A stretch of 64,000 nucleotides of DNA from Terriglobia bacterium (GCA_009841225.1 VXMF01000014.1:44143-108142), one strand, 5' to 3'; positions 53,460 to 61,834 are shown, counted from the first letter of the stretch. Made by a program: numbers and translations. The notes: a model not told the origin generated them from the sequence alone.

Positions 53460-54563
53460 TCAGCTCAGTGCCCAGCGCAACATTCGCAGGCTGTCTGCCA
53501 GACGGCTGTTTACCCCGAGCGCGGCCGACGGCTCGTAACCGCAATGCACCATGCAGTGCTCGCAGCGATCGTCGTTTCCACGCCCGTAGCGATCCCAAGG
53601 CGTTTCGCTCATTAGTTCCTCGAAGCTGTCCCAGTGCGCGTCGGTGATCAGGTAGCACGGCCCCTTCCAGCCGCGGGTGTTGTAGGTCGGATTGCCCCAA
53701 GCGGTGCAGGGCATGTCCCTCTGGCCCTTGAGGAACTCTGCGTAGATGGGTGTCGTGTTCATGCGGAACCGCCGGAACAACGAGTCCACGTCCTTGAACT
53801 TCTCCTGGATGTCTTCCCGCGTGAGAAAGATCTCTCGGCTCTCGACGGCCGAATACCCGTACGCCGGGGAGAGCATGTGGCCATCGACGTCGAATTGCCG
53901 GAGATACTCGAACAGGGCCTCGACTTCGCGCATGTCGGTCTCGCGGTAGACCGTCGTGTTGGTGCAAACCATGTGGCCGGCCGCCTTGGCGGCGCGGATG
54001 CCCGCGATGGCTTCGTCGAATACGCCGTCACGCTCCACCGCCAGATCGTGCGTCTCGCGCAGTCCGTCGAGATGGACGTTGAAGAAGAACCGCTTGTGCG
54101 GGCGGAATTCGTGCAGTCGCGCCTGGATGAACATGCCGTTCGTGCAGAGATAGATATGCCGCTTGCGCCTGATGGCGCCTTCGACAAGTCTTCCGATCGG
54201 CTTGTACATCAGCGGCTCGCCGCCGCAGATCGACACGACCGGCGCGCGGCATTCGTCGATCGCCGCGAGACACTGCTCCAGCTCCAGCTTCGTGGTGATC
54301 GTGTCCTCGTACTCCCGGATTCGTCCGCAGCCCGTGCAGGTGAGATTGCAAGCGTGGAGCGGTTCCAGCATCAATACCAGGGGAAAGCGCTTCCGCAGCA
54401 TCGGGTGTGGCTGCGATCGGCCGGCATGTTGCGGGACCGTGGGCAGGATCGGGAACGGGCTGTTGCGGGGGGCGGGATCGCGCTGCCACTCCGGTCTCGG
54501 AAAGAGTGCGTTCTTTGCGACGTACGCGCCCATGCGCAGCGTGCTAGACAGGGGAAGTCTCAT
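53460..54563 (-). CDS. hpnH: Adenosyl-hopene transferase, radical SAM
   Basis: A 367-residue radical SAM enzyme. The cluster motif C-N-L-T-C-T-G-C lies after L-M-L-E-P-L-H-A, and the downstream A-P-V-V-S-I-C-G-G-E-P-L, S-P-A-Y-G-Y and G-K-C-like Y-E-H-C-M-V-H-C-G-Y-E-P segments match HpnH, which joins a 5'-deoxyadenosyl group to diploptene. The frame runs upstream to 54791, but ATG 54563 overlaps the cyclase stop as ATGA and yields the usual N-terminus. An extra proline-rich stretch of about 30 residues lies before the cluster motif. Confidence 0.95.
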   Translation of the reverse strand: MRLPLSSTLRMGAYVAKNALFPRPEWQRDPAPRNSPFPILPTVPQHAGRSQPHPMLRKRFPLVLMLEPLHACNLTCTGCGRIREYEDTITTKLELEQCLAAIDECRAPVVSICGGEPLMYKPIGRLVEGAIRRKRHIYLCTNGMFIQARLHEFRPHKRFFFNVHLDGLRETHDLAVERDGVFDEAIAGIRAAKAAGHMVCTNTTVYRETDMREVEALFEYLRQFDVDGHMLSPAYGYSAVESREIFLTREDIQEKFKDVDSLFRRFRMNTTPIYAEFLKGQRDMPCTAWGNPTYNTRGWKGPCYLITDAHWDSFEELMSETPWDRYGRGNDDRCEHCMVHCGYEPSAALGVNSRLADSLRMLRWALS

Positions 54564-56533
54564 GCCTGCGCCGCTCCCTTCTTGCGGACGTATTCGCCAA
54601 GCGCCATCAAGGGAAAGTACTGCGGGTACATGTGATAGCGCAAGTAGAACACGTTTGGAAAACCAGTTCCCGTATGGGCCCGCTCGGCCCAAGTGCCCTG
54701 GGGCGTTTGGCGCTCGAGCAGGTAGCGCACGCCGTCCGCGACCGAGCCGCTCTCGTAGTCTTCGGTCGCCAGCAGTGCCATCAGCGCCCAAGCGGTCTGC
54801 GATGGCGTCGATGCGCCGCGGGCTCTCAGGGCTGGATCGTCGTAACTGTCAGGCGATTCACCCCACCCGCCATCGGCGTTTTGGAGCGAGCGCACCCACT
54901 CTCCGGCACGGATCACTGCGCTGTCCCACGGCAGAACTCCCGCGGCCCGCAAACCGCGCAGGGCGAAACAAGTGCCGTAGATGTAATTCACGCCCCAACG
55001 CCCGTACCAGCAGCCGTCCTCGTGCTGCATGCGGCGGATATACTCCACGCCGCGCAGCACGCGCTCTCGATAGCGTCCCGGAGCCCGCCGGCACAGCGTT
55101 TCCAGGGCCCGCCCGGTGATGTCGACGCAACTGGGATCCAGCATCGCGTTGTGGTCGGCGAACGGCACGTGGTTGAGGATTGCTGCGCAACTGTCGACGT
55201 CGAAGGCTGCCCAGCCCCCGTCGGACGACTGCATGGCTGCGAGCCACTCCAACGCACGCTCCTCAGCGCGGGCCTGGCGCTGGGCATCCGCGGCCGAGGT
55301 GTACTCCAGCGCGAGCAGCACCTCCGCTGTGTCGTCGGTGTCCGGATAGTGATCGTTGCGGTACTCGAAGAACCACCCGCCAGGCGCGGCATGCGGATTG
55401 CGCACGGCCCAGTCGCCGGGTTCGCGCGCCTGTTTGGCAAGCAGCCAGTCGGCGGCGCGGCCCAATGCCCAGCGCGCCGGATCGCCAAGCCGGGCCTTGG
55501 CCGCGCCGATCGCGTGGGTCGTCAAGGCCGTGTCCCATACCGGAGAATGGCACGGTTGCACGCGAAATCCACGTTCGTCGTGCAGAATCAGATCGTCGAA
55601 ATGCGCTAGCTGGGCCCGCAACAGGGGGTGGTTCGAGTCGTAGCCCAGTTGCGTCAGGGCCATGATCGAATTCACCATGGCCGGAAAGATCGCGCCCAGG
55701 CCGTCGGATCGCTCCAGCCGGGCGATCATCCAATCGCGCGCTGCTTCGATGCCCCGCTCGCGGTGGCGTCCGGCCTCGGTGGACTCAAGAAACTTGATCG
55801 TCTTGTCGAGCAGCAGGAAGAAGCGCTTCCAACTCAGCAGTGCTGGCGCCGGCGCGGCGCGGCCTGAAAACAGTTCTTCGAGCGAAAAGCCTGTCGGCAC
55901 CCGCCGGCGAGCCCGGGTTGCGCCGAGAATCGAAAGCGGCGCCAGCATTGCCCGGCTCCACGACGAGATGGAATAGATACCGAACTGATGCTCTGCCGGG
56001 AGCAGGAAGATCTCTGGCGGGATGGACGGCACGTCCGAGCGCCGGTAGAGGTCGAAGTAGCTTAGATAGAGCTTGGTGTAGCTGTTGGCTGCTTCGACGC
56101 CACCGAGATCCACGATGCGTTTCGCGGCGCGCCGCAGGTGCTCGGAGTGCTGGCTGTGGCCTCCCAGCTTCAGAGCGCAGTAGGCCTTTACGGACGCGTT
56201 GATGTTTGCCGGGCCGTGAGGGTAAATGTTCCAGCCGCCGTCTTCGAGTTGCTTGTCCGCGATACGGTTGCAGGCCGCATCCACCAGCGAGCGTGTTGGC
56301 GGATTCCAAGTCCCGTCGCTGCCGGGCTGGTGCAGCCAGAGTTGCAGCAGCACGTAGTCCGACTCCAGCGTGGTATCGCCTTCAACCTCGCCTACCCAAT
56401 AGCCCTCGGAAGTCTGCCGATTGAGCAGGTAGTCGCAGGCTGCGTCTACTGCCTGCTCGGCTCGGATGACGAGATCTTCAACGGGCGGCCACGCGATTGC
56501 GGCCCTGCTGTCGCGACCAGCGCCTAACTTCAT
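54560..56533 (-). CDS. shc: Squalene-hopene cyclase
   Basis: A 657-residue class II triterpene cyclase. The catalytic D-T-D-D motif is near residue 395 (H-Y-P-D-T-D-D-T-A-E-V), and several QW repeats are seen (for example G-G-W-N-I-Y-P, G-G-W-A-A-F-D and G-G-W-G-E-S-P). It turns squalene into hopene. It overlaps hpnH by four bases and an upstream short frame by four bases, so shc-hpnH is a coupled hopanoid operon. The membrane-facing protein is complete. Confidence 0.97.
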   Translation of the reverse strand: MKLGAGRDSRAAIAWPPVEDLVIRAEQAVDAACDYLLNRQTSEGYWVGEVEGDTTLESDYVLLQLWLHQPGSDGTWNPPTRSLVDAACNRIADKQLEDGGWNIYPHGPANINASVKAYCALKLGGHSQHSEHLRRAAKRIVDLGGVEAANSYTKLYLSYFDLYRRSDVPSIPPEIFLLPAEHQFGIYSISSWSRAMLAPLSILGATRARRRVPTGFSLEELFSGRAAPAPALLSWKRFFLLLDKTIKFLESTEAGRHRERGIEAARDWMIARLERSDGLGAIFPAMVNSIMALTQLGYDSNHPLLRAQLAHFDDLILHDERGFRVQPCHSPVWDTALTTHAIGAAKARLGDPARWALGRAADWLLAKQAREPGDWAVRNPHAAPGGWFFEYRNDHYPDTDDTAEVLLALEYTSAADAQRQARAEERALEWLAAMQSSDGGWAAFDVDSCAAILNHVPFADHNAMLDPSCVDITGRALETLCRRAPGRYRERVLRGVEYIRRMQHEDGCWYGRWGVNYIYGTCFALRGLRAAGVLPWDSAVIRAGEWVRSLQNADGGWGESPDSYDDPALRARGASTPSQTAWALMALLATEDYESGSVADGVRYLLERQTPQGTWAERAHTGTGFPNVFYLRYHMYPQYFPLMALGEYVRKKGAAQA

Positions 56534-56925
56534 TGAAGGGCCGAGATTCGAGGCGGCTGAGCCTGCCGCAAGCTAGGCGTGAGCGGGAAGTAAGCGTTCT
56601 CGGTAATGGTTTCTGCCTCTTTGGTATGCCCGAAGCCGCACGGCTGGAAACGGTGATGGAGATCTTGCACGATCGGTTCAAGAGCCGATACGGCCGAGGC
56701 GGCTTTGGGTGGCGTGCCGTTGAGCCGTGCCAAGCAAATGACGTCCTTGTCATCGGCCAAGACGCGCGGTCCTCCGTGGGCTCGGAAGGCAAGCACGACG
56801 GCTTCGAACTCGAGCGCCATGGCTGTGCAGAATCCACGTGGGCGCGACGATAGAACAGACTCGATGTCTGGGGCGGGCATTATGGACCCAACGGGAAGTG
56901 CCAGTATAGCCAATGGATTCTTCAC
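56530..56925 (-). CDS. Short unassigned frame coupled to shc; possible nucleosidase remnant
   Basis: A 131-residue frame whose stop overlaps the shc ATG as ATGA, the same coupling used between shc and hpnH. The start is GTG. The opening T-A-M-A-L-E-F-E-A-V-V faintly resembles the first strand and helix of methylthioadenosine nucleosidase-fold enzymes, to which HpnG belongs. HpnG is about 210-250 residues and would be expected near here, so this might be a truncated relic. The resemblance is weak and the frame could also be spurious. Confidence 0.35.
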   Translation of the reverse strand: MKNPLAILALPVGSIMPAPDIESVLSSRPRGFCTAMALEFEAVVLAFRAHGGPRVLADDKDVICLARLNGTPPKAASAVSALEPIVQDLHHRFQPCGFGHTKEAETITENAYFPLTPSLRQAQPPRISALQ

Positions 56926-57030
56926 GGACGCAGTTCCCCCTAACCACCGCTCCGTACGGTGCTTGCCGCGCTGCGCACTCCAGAATCGGACGGATTCGCA
57001 GCAAGGAGCCGCTCGTGCAAATGCCTGACC

Positions 57031-57312
57031 TTACGCTATCGTCAGGCCGGCCGCGGCAAGTCGTTCGAAGTCGGCTACATTGGCGGTGGCAAGTGGTGCG
57101 TCTTCGCAGAGGGCGACCGCTGCGATCATGCAGTCGGCGAGTGTGCTGCGGCGACGGCCCGATTCGTTGAACAGCCGCGCAGCTAACACCGCGTGCTCTT
57201 GATTGAAGTCGACGCACCGGCCGATGAAGAGTCGAGCCAGTGCCAAGTCGGCGCTGGTGCCGAGAAGCAACATCAGAACGGGGAGCGCTCCCGACTCCCG
57301 CGGGCCCCTCAA
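57031..57312 (-). pseudogene. Truncated PIN-domain toxin
   Basis: A 93-residue frame whose last ~70 residues match the C-terminal half of a PIN domain (L-A-D-C-M-I-A-A-V-A-L then A-P-L-A-T-A-N-V-A-D-F). The N-terminal half, which carries the first conserved aspartate after a hydrophobic strand (V-D-T/S), is missing and replaced by an unrelated short leader. The frame begins at TTG overlapping the antitoxin stop (TTGA). About 50-60 residues have apparently been deleted, so it should be inactive. Confidence 0.6.
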
Positions 57313-57533
57313 ATAGCGTCCAGAAAGGAATCGTGGCCGTCACGGAGGAGTTGTGAGTCTGGCTGGCTCAAGTGATCGTTCGAGAACAGGTCCGCTGGCC
57401 AGCGTGTCCGCTCTTCCACTACCCAGCGACACGACTTCACGATCAGCCGGTTCCGGCTTATGCCTCGTTCTTCCGCGACCCGGTCCAGTCCCGAGAGCAC
57501 GGATTCCGGGAAATATACGCTCGTGCTAGGCAT
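57309..57533 (-). CDS. Ribbon-helix-helix antitoxin of the decayed pair
   Basis: A 74-residue protein. S-T-S-V-Y-F-P-E-S-V-L-S-G-L-D-R-V-A-E-E-R-G and S-R-N-R-L-I-V-K-S form the RHH strand and helices, and the tail is acidic. It appears intact although its toxin partner is truncated. ATG 57533 is preferred over an upstream in-frame start because the RHH strand follows at once. The palindrome CCAACA-N5-TGTTGG at 57547-57563 lies just upstream, a likely operator. Confidence 0.7.
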   Translation of the reverse strand: MPSTSVYFPESVLSGLDRVAEERGISRNRLIVKSCRWVVEERTRWPADLFSNDHLSQPDSQLLRDGHDSFLDAI

Positions 57534-57546
57534 GGCAGATCCCAAC

Positions 57547-57563
57547 CCAACATACACTGTTGG
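57547..57563. promoter_or_regulatory. Palindromic operator of the decayed toxin-antitoxin pair
   Basis: CCAACA (57547-57552), five bases, TGTTGG (57558-57563), a perfect 6-bp inverted repeat whose near edge is 13 bases from the antitoxin ATG. Confidence 0.5.
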
Positions 57564-57700
57564 TCTAGTGATCGGACACGGTTGACGCGAGTCCGGGCCT
57601 GGACATCGCTAGGGGTGGAGATCTGGCTGCCTAGGCGGTAGATTGCGCTACCTGCTTGAAGCGCAACGGGGCGCCGAGCGTCTGTTCTGCTGGGTTCGGA

Positions 57701-57706
57701 TATAAT
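57701..57706 (+). promoter_or_regulatory. Consensus -10 directly before the tautomerase-like gene
   Basis: TATAAT in TTCGGATATAATCC, seven bases before ATG 57714, with only C's and an A between. Transcription should start on or next to the start codon. Confidence 0.55.
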
Positions 57707-57713
57707 CCCCCCA

Positions 57714-58046
57714 ATGGTCACGTTCGAGTTCTTCGTGCAGGAGGGCTGCGTCCCTGATGAGAGCCGGCCTCGGATCGTGGCAGAGATCGAGGCGGTCTGC
57801 GCCGAAGTGCTAGGTGCAGAGGCGGGGCCTGTCTCAGTTTCGTGGACGGTGATCCGCAAGGGGTTCGGTTTTCGAGGCGGGGAGCCGTCGACCACCTCAC
57901 TGGTCCGCAGCCGCATACCGGACGGGCACGGTTCCGACGTGCGGGCTCGATTCCTTCGGTCGATCGCCGAGACGTGGCGTAACCTGACAGGTGCGGCTGA
58001 GGACGAGGTCATTGTGTCCGCCCGCGATTGGAGCTGGGCGGGCTGA
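57714..58046 (+). CDS. Tautomerase-superfamily-like small protein without N-terminal proline
   Basis: A 110-residue protein. The length, the beta-alpha-beta rhythm and the adjacency to a clear tautomerase suggest a 4-oxalocrotonate tautomerase fold. The residue after the initiator is valine, not the catalytic proline, so classical tautomerase chemistry is unlikely. It could form a heteromer with the next gene product, as in heterohexameric CaaD. ATG 57714 is supported by TATAAT seven bases upstream. The next gene starts 28 bases after its stop. Fold assignment is tentative. Confidence 0.5.
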   Translation: MVTFEFFVQEGCVPDESRPRIVAEIEAVCAEVLGAEAGPVSVSWTVIRKGFGFRGGEPSTTSLVRSRIPDGHGSDVRARFLRSIAETWRNLTGAAEDEVIVSARDWSWAG

Positions 58047-58074
58047 ACGTCCCAGGAACCGAGGAGTAGAGCGC

Positions 58075-58500
58075 ATGCCATTCTATCGTTGCTTGATACC
58101 AAAGGACTCGCTCACCTACGAGCAGCGCGAGGAGATCGCGGTAGCGTTCACCGACGTGCATTGCGGTCATTCGACGGCACCGCGGAGTTTCGTGCAGGTC
58201 GCGTTTCTCGAGACGGATGGTTCCGGCGAGGTGGCGGACTCCCACGGAAGCGGCGTGTTGCGCTATGACACGCCGTACTTCATCGCCGGCGGCAACCGGG
58301 CGGGTCGCTCGGAGGAAACGAAGCGTCTGATTTTGAGCGGCTTGATCGAGAAGTTCTCGGAGATTGGCGGGATTCCGGCCGATATGGTCAGCGGACGCAT
58401 CACGGAGGCACCCGCGTCTTGGACGATGGAGGCGGGGCGAATCCTGCCGGAGCCGGGGGCCGAGGCGGATTGGCTGGAAGAGCCCGCCGCTGCGGCGTGA
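58075..58500 (+). CDS. cis-3-chloroacrylic acid dehalogenase-like tautomerase
   Basis: A 141-residue protein of the cis-CaaD branch of the tautomerase superfamily. Catalytic residues are in place: Pro after the initiator (P-F-Y), the histidine in T-D-V-H-C-G, two arginines in N-R-A-G-R, and the glutamate in M-E-A-G-R-I-L-P. The cis-CaaD tyrosine is not obvious in the matching D-M-V-S-G-R segment. Such enzymes hydrate or dehalogenate small unsaturated acids; the natural substrate here is unknown. ATG 58075 is preceded by GAGGAG eight bases away. The frame upstream of it is not used. Confidence 0.78.
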   Translation: MPFYRCLIPKDSLTYEQREEIAVAFTDVHCGHSTAPRSFVQVAFLETDGSGEVADSHGSGVLRYDTPYFIAGGNRAGRSEETKRLILSGLIEKFSEIGGIPADMVSGRITEAPASWTMEAGRILPEPGAEADWLEEPAAAA

Positions 58501-58518
58501 GCGCGCCCCACGGCGGGA

Positions 58519-59655
58519 TCAGCTGAGTATTCGTCCCTGTGGGCCGAGCCTCAGGCGTCGGCCAGCCCACCAGACCTCGTGGCCAAACAGGCTACCGAGC
58601 CAGACTGTTGCGGCGACTAGGTCCGCCGCGGGGACGAGCCATAGCGAACGCGCCCCGCCCTGGGCACGGACCAACCGCGCGGCCGCGCGGCCGGCTACGA
58701 GCCGCAGGCTGATCGCGGCGGCTGCCAGCGGCCACAGCGTGCCCGCTTCGGCCAGCAGCGCCAGCACGGACCATGGAACCGCGAAGGTGAGCACCAGGAA
58801 GAAGTGGCCCAGCGGGCGCTGCTTGCGGATGGTTCTCGACCAGCGCAACTGGCGCCTCCAAGATTGCCGCCAGGTCGTGCCGCGAGACAAGCGGGTGCTC
58901 ACGGGCGTGGCTGAAAGGCTTACGGACAGGCCCTCGGCCGCGATCCTGGCCCCTAGGTGGTAGTCGTCCCCGATCACGTCGCGCAGCGCCGCGAAACCGC
59001 CCACGCTGGCTAGCGTCTCGGCGCGCAACGCCATGGACGAACCCAGGCCGAAGCGGAGCCCTTGCAGGCTCTTTGCCAAGAGCACTTGGGCAGGGAATTC
59101 GGTGTTGACGCGACAGGCCTCTAGGCGGGTGAGCCAGGAAGCGTCCGGCTCGGCCCGGTACAGGCACGTCACCATGCCCGTCTTCGGTGCTTGCAGTTCT
59201 GCGCTCAGACTCGCGAGATATCCCCCGGGCACTCCGATATCTGCGTCGCTCAGCACCCAGACTGGCTTGGACGCGTGCCGCGCCAGTTCCCGCAGGGCTT
59301 CGACTTTTCCGTTGCACCCCGGTGCAGGCGTCGGGCAATCGACGAGCTGGATGCGGGCGCGGGGGAAATCGGCTTGCACCTTGCGGACCGCTGCACGAGC
59401 CAGGCTGTCATGGCCGCCAGCCCCGACCAGAATCTCGAAATCAGGGTAGTCCTGAGCGGCGTGTGACCCGAGCAGGTTGACGAAATCCGCCCCGGCTCCG
59501 CTCGCCGGCTTGAGAATTGTGATCCCGGGTCGGGACCTGGGTTCCGTCGGCGCATTCGACTGGTCGCGGCTGTGTCGCCACAGGACCAAGAGAGCGGCTA
59601 CGTAGTACGCGCAAGACGCGGCTGCCAGCAGGCCGACCGCCGTGACAAACACCAC
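58519..59655 (-). CDS. hpnI: Hopanoid-associated glycosyltransferase
   Basis: A 378-residue GT2 family membrane glycosyltransferase. An N-terminal membrane helix is followed by the GT domain (I-T-I-L-K-P, then S-D-A-D-I near 142, D-V-I-G-D-D-Y-H-L-G near 245, and Q-L-R-W-S-R near 288, the QxxRW signature) and C-terminal membrane helices. HpnI adds N-acetylglucosamine to bacteriohopanetetrol. It starts six bases after the stop of the Gfo-type oxidoreductase, so the two are co-transcribed. It is separated from shc-hpnH by about 2 kb of unrelated genes. Confidence 0.83.
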   Translation of the reverse strand: MVFVTAVGLLAAASCAYYVAALLVLWRHSRDQSNAPTEPRSRPGITILKPASGAGADFVNLLGSHAAQDYPDFEILVGAGGHDSLARAAVRKVQADFPRARIQLVDCPTPAPGCNGKVEALRELARHASKPVWVLSDADIGVPGGYLASLSAELQAPKTGMVTCLYRAEPDASWLTRLEACRVNTEFPAQVLLAKSLQGLRFGLGSSMALRAETLASVGGFAALRDVIGDDYHLGARIAAEGLSVSLSATPVSTRLSRGTTWRQSWRRQLRWSRTIRKQRPLGHFFLVLTFAVPWSVLALLAEAGTLWPLAAAAISLRLVAGRAAARLVRAQGGARSLWLVPAADLVAATVWLGSLFGHEVWWAGRRLRLGPQGRILS

Positions 59656-59661
59656 TGTGCG

Positions 59662-60735
59662 CTAGGCCACGCGCTGGGCGTCCCGCTGGGCGACCAGGCA
59701 AAGCTCCGCCGCTTTGAAGGTGTGCTCCTGTGTCATCGCGCGTTCGGTGCGTTCGAGGCAGTCCACGATCAGCTGCCCGAAGAAAGGGAAGCCTACGGTG
59801 TCATGCGTGCGGATATGCTGCTCGCCTTTGCCATCGACCAGATAGAGCTGGTCAGATTCCGAATCGCGGCCTACGTCAAGGTACTTGCGGAGTTCGATGT
59901 AGCCCTGCGTGCCGAGGATAAAGGTCCTGCCGTCACCCCACGCGCCAAGACCGTCCGGCGTGAACCAGTCGACTCGAAAGTAGTTCGTCGCGCCGTTGTC
60001 CGCCACGAGAGCCGCGTCTCCGAAGTCTTCCAGTTCGGGGTGGCCGGGATTGTTGTAGTTGGCGACGCGGCTGGAAGTCACGGTGGCGTTGCTGGCTCCG
60101 CTGAAGTGGAGGAACTGCTCGATCTGGTGGCTGCCGATGTCGCACAGGATCCCGCCGTACTGCCCAAAGTCGAAGAACCAGTCCGGCCGCGACGGGGCGT
60201 TGAGCCTGTGTGGCCCCATGCCGATCACCTGCAGGACCCGTCCGATGGCACCGCCATCGATCAGGTTTCCGGCATAGATCGAGCACTCGGTGTGGAGGCG
60301 CTCGCTGTAGTAGACCGCGTACTTCCTGCCCGTGGCCGCGGCTTGCCGCTTCGCCTCGGCCAGCTGCTCCAGCGTGGTCATCGGCGCCTTGTCGGTGAAG
60401 TAGTCCTTGCCGTGCCGCATGACCTCGCAGCCCAGCTGGCAGCGCCGGTTCGGTATGGCAGCCGAAGCGACCAAGCGCACCTCTTCGTCCTGCAGGATCT
60501 CGTCCAGGCTGCGGGCCGCCTTGGCCTGCGGGAACGATTTGAGGAACTGCTCGACCCGAGCCGGGTCTGCGTCGTACACCCACTTCAGGTCCGCGCCGGC
60601 CTCCGTGAGCCCGTTGCACATCCCGTAAATGTGTCCATGGTCGAGCGCCGCCGCCGCGATGGCGAAGGTGCCGGGCTCGACCACCGGCCGGGCCTTGCCT
60701 TGCGGCGCGTAGTTCATGCCATCCGACTTTTGCAT
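59662..60735 (-). CDS. Gfo/Idh/MocA family oxidoreductase, cytoplasmic
   Basis: A 357-residue NAD(P)-dependent oxidoreductase of the Gfo/Idh/MocA family. The nucleotide-binding opening is diverged (I-A-A-A-A-L-D-H-G-H instead of G-x-G-x-x-G). The family K-D-Y-F-T-D-K-A-P segment carries the usual K-x-P motif, and D-I-G-S-H-Q-I-E-Q provides the family histidine. No signal peptide is seen. The substrate is probably a sugar or cyclitol, but nothing here decides it. Co-transcription with hpnI suggests a role in hopanoid sugar modification, or may be incidental. Confidence 0.85.
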   Translation of the reverse strand: MQKSDGMNYAPQGKARPVVEPGTFAIAAAALDHGHIYGMCNGLTEAGADLKWVYDADPARVEQFLKSFPQAKAARSLDEILQDEEVRLVASAAIPNRRCQLGCEVMRHGKDYFTDKAPMTTLEQLAEAKRQAAATGRKYAVYYSERLHTECSIYAGNLIDGGAIGRVLQVIGMGPHRLNAPSRPDWFFDFGQYGGILCDIGSHQIEQFLHFSGASNATVTSSRVANYNNPGHPELEDFGDAALVADNGATNYFRVDWFTPDGLGAWGDGRTFILGTQGYIELRKYLDVGRDSESDQLYLVDGKGEQHIRTHDTVGFPFFGQLIVDCLERTERAMTQEHTFKAAELCLVAQRDAQRVA

Positions 60736-60845
60736 CGCACCACGATTGTCGCAGAACCATGCCGAGGCCCCGTGTCGGCGGCACGGCGACCATATACTCG
60801 AAGAGAGGCCTTGCGCTGGCCCCCGTACTCCGGCGCTCGGAGCAC

Positions 60846-61745
60846 ATGTCGACTGCGATTGCCGCGCGAACGAAGTGGGCTGATTGGCTGGGCTGGACCG
60901 CTGCGGTAGTGATGGCCGCGCTGTGGTTCAGCGCGGGCCTGTGGAAGCTCACCGACATTTCGGGCTGGCAGCTCAAGCTGACGCAGCTGCTCGTGCCAGT
61001 GCAGTTGAGCCTGGCGGGCACGTTGGCCGTGGGCGTGGCAGAGGTCGTCGCGGGCGTCTTGCTGTTGCGACCGGCGTGGCGCCGCTGGGGCGGGTGGCTG
61101 TCGGTGGCCTTGCTCGCGGCGTTCATGGCCTACATGGCGGTGAACTACCAGACCTTGCAGGGCGAAGATTGCTCCTGCTTCCCGTGGCTCGAGCGGGCCG
61201 TTGGCCCGGCCTTCTTCTGGAGCGACGCCGCGATGGTGGCGGTTGCGCTCGTGGCTGTGCGGTTCTCCCAGCCATCCAAGAATGCGCGCGGCGCCGGCAT
61301 CGCCGCATTGGCCGTGGCGGCGTTCGCGGCAGGAATGCTCGGCGTAGACCGCCTGCAGCCGCCGCCCGAGCTAGCCGGCATTGAGCCGATTAGCGCGGAT
61401 GGCAGCGAGTACGACGTGCGGCAAGGCAAGGTGTTCCTGTTCTTCTTCAACCCCTCGTGCCTGCACTGTCTGCACGCCGGGCAGACGATGGCCAAGTATG
61501 AGTGGCTCGTGGACTTCATCGGCATCCCTACCCAAGACCCGGACTGGGGGCCGGGCTTCTTGCAGGATGCCGGGCTGACTGCCGTGAAGCTCTCGCCCGA
61601 CGCGGAGCGCTTGAGGGAGACGTTCGTGTTCGAAGACGTTCCCTACGGTGCAATGCTCGAAGACGGGTCGGTCCTGGAACGACTCGTGTTCTGGGAGGAA
61701 CCTGCGTTGAGCGAGGCGCTGCGGAAGCACGCCTTCATCGAGTGA
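60846..61745 (+). CDS. DoxX/MauE-like membrane protein fused to a thioredoxin-like domain
   Basis: A 299-residue protein. The N-terminal half has four membrane helices of the DoxX/MauE family (about residues 14-32, 50-68, 78-95 and 112-130), including the D-C-S-C-F-P motif in a loop. The C-terminal part (about 175-299) has a thioredoxin-like fold with C-L-H-C, preceded by a single helix. It could transfer reducing power across the membrane to periplasmic partners. TATACT (60793-60798) is a candidate -10. ATG 60846 is preferred; the frame also extends upstream. Confidence 0.72.
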   Translation: MSTAIAARTKWADWLGWTAAVVMAALWFSAGLWKLTDISGWQLKLTQLLVPVQLSLAGTLAVGVAEVVAGVLLLRPAWRRWGGWLSVALLAAFMAYMAVNYQTLQGEDCSCFPWLERAVGPAFFWSDAAMVAVALVAVRFSQPSKNARGAGIAALAVAAFAAGMLGVDRLQPPPELAGIEPISADGSEYDVRQGKVFLFFFNPSCLHCLHAGQTMAKYEWLVDFIGIPTQDPDWGPGFLQDAGLTAVKLSPDAERLRETFVFEDVPYGAMLEDGSVLERLVFWEEPALSEALRKHAFIE

Positions 61746-61834
61746 CTAGGCCGACGACAACGCCCGCGCAGGCGCTGCGCTGCCGCGCCGCATAAGTGAG
61801 CTTGTCGCAGACCGCTCGCGGGACCGCGCCCAAC

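Noticed and set aside
56926..57030. Insertion-sequence remnant between shc and the decayed toxin-antitoxin pair
   Set aside because: The unusual junction suggested transposon scars, but no terminal inverted repeats, target duplications or transposase motifs are visible.
59572..60909. 445-codon plus-strand frame opposite hpnI and the Gfo oxidoreductase
   Set aside because: Spans two real minus-strand genes and their gap, with arginine-rich, motif-free translation.
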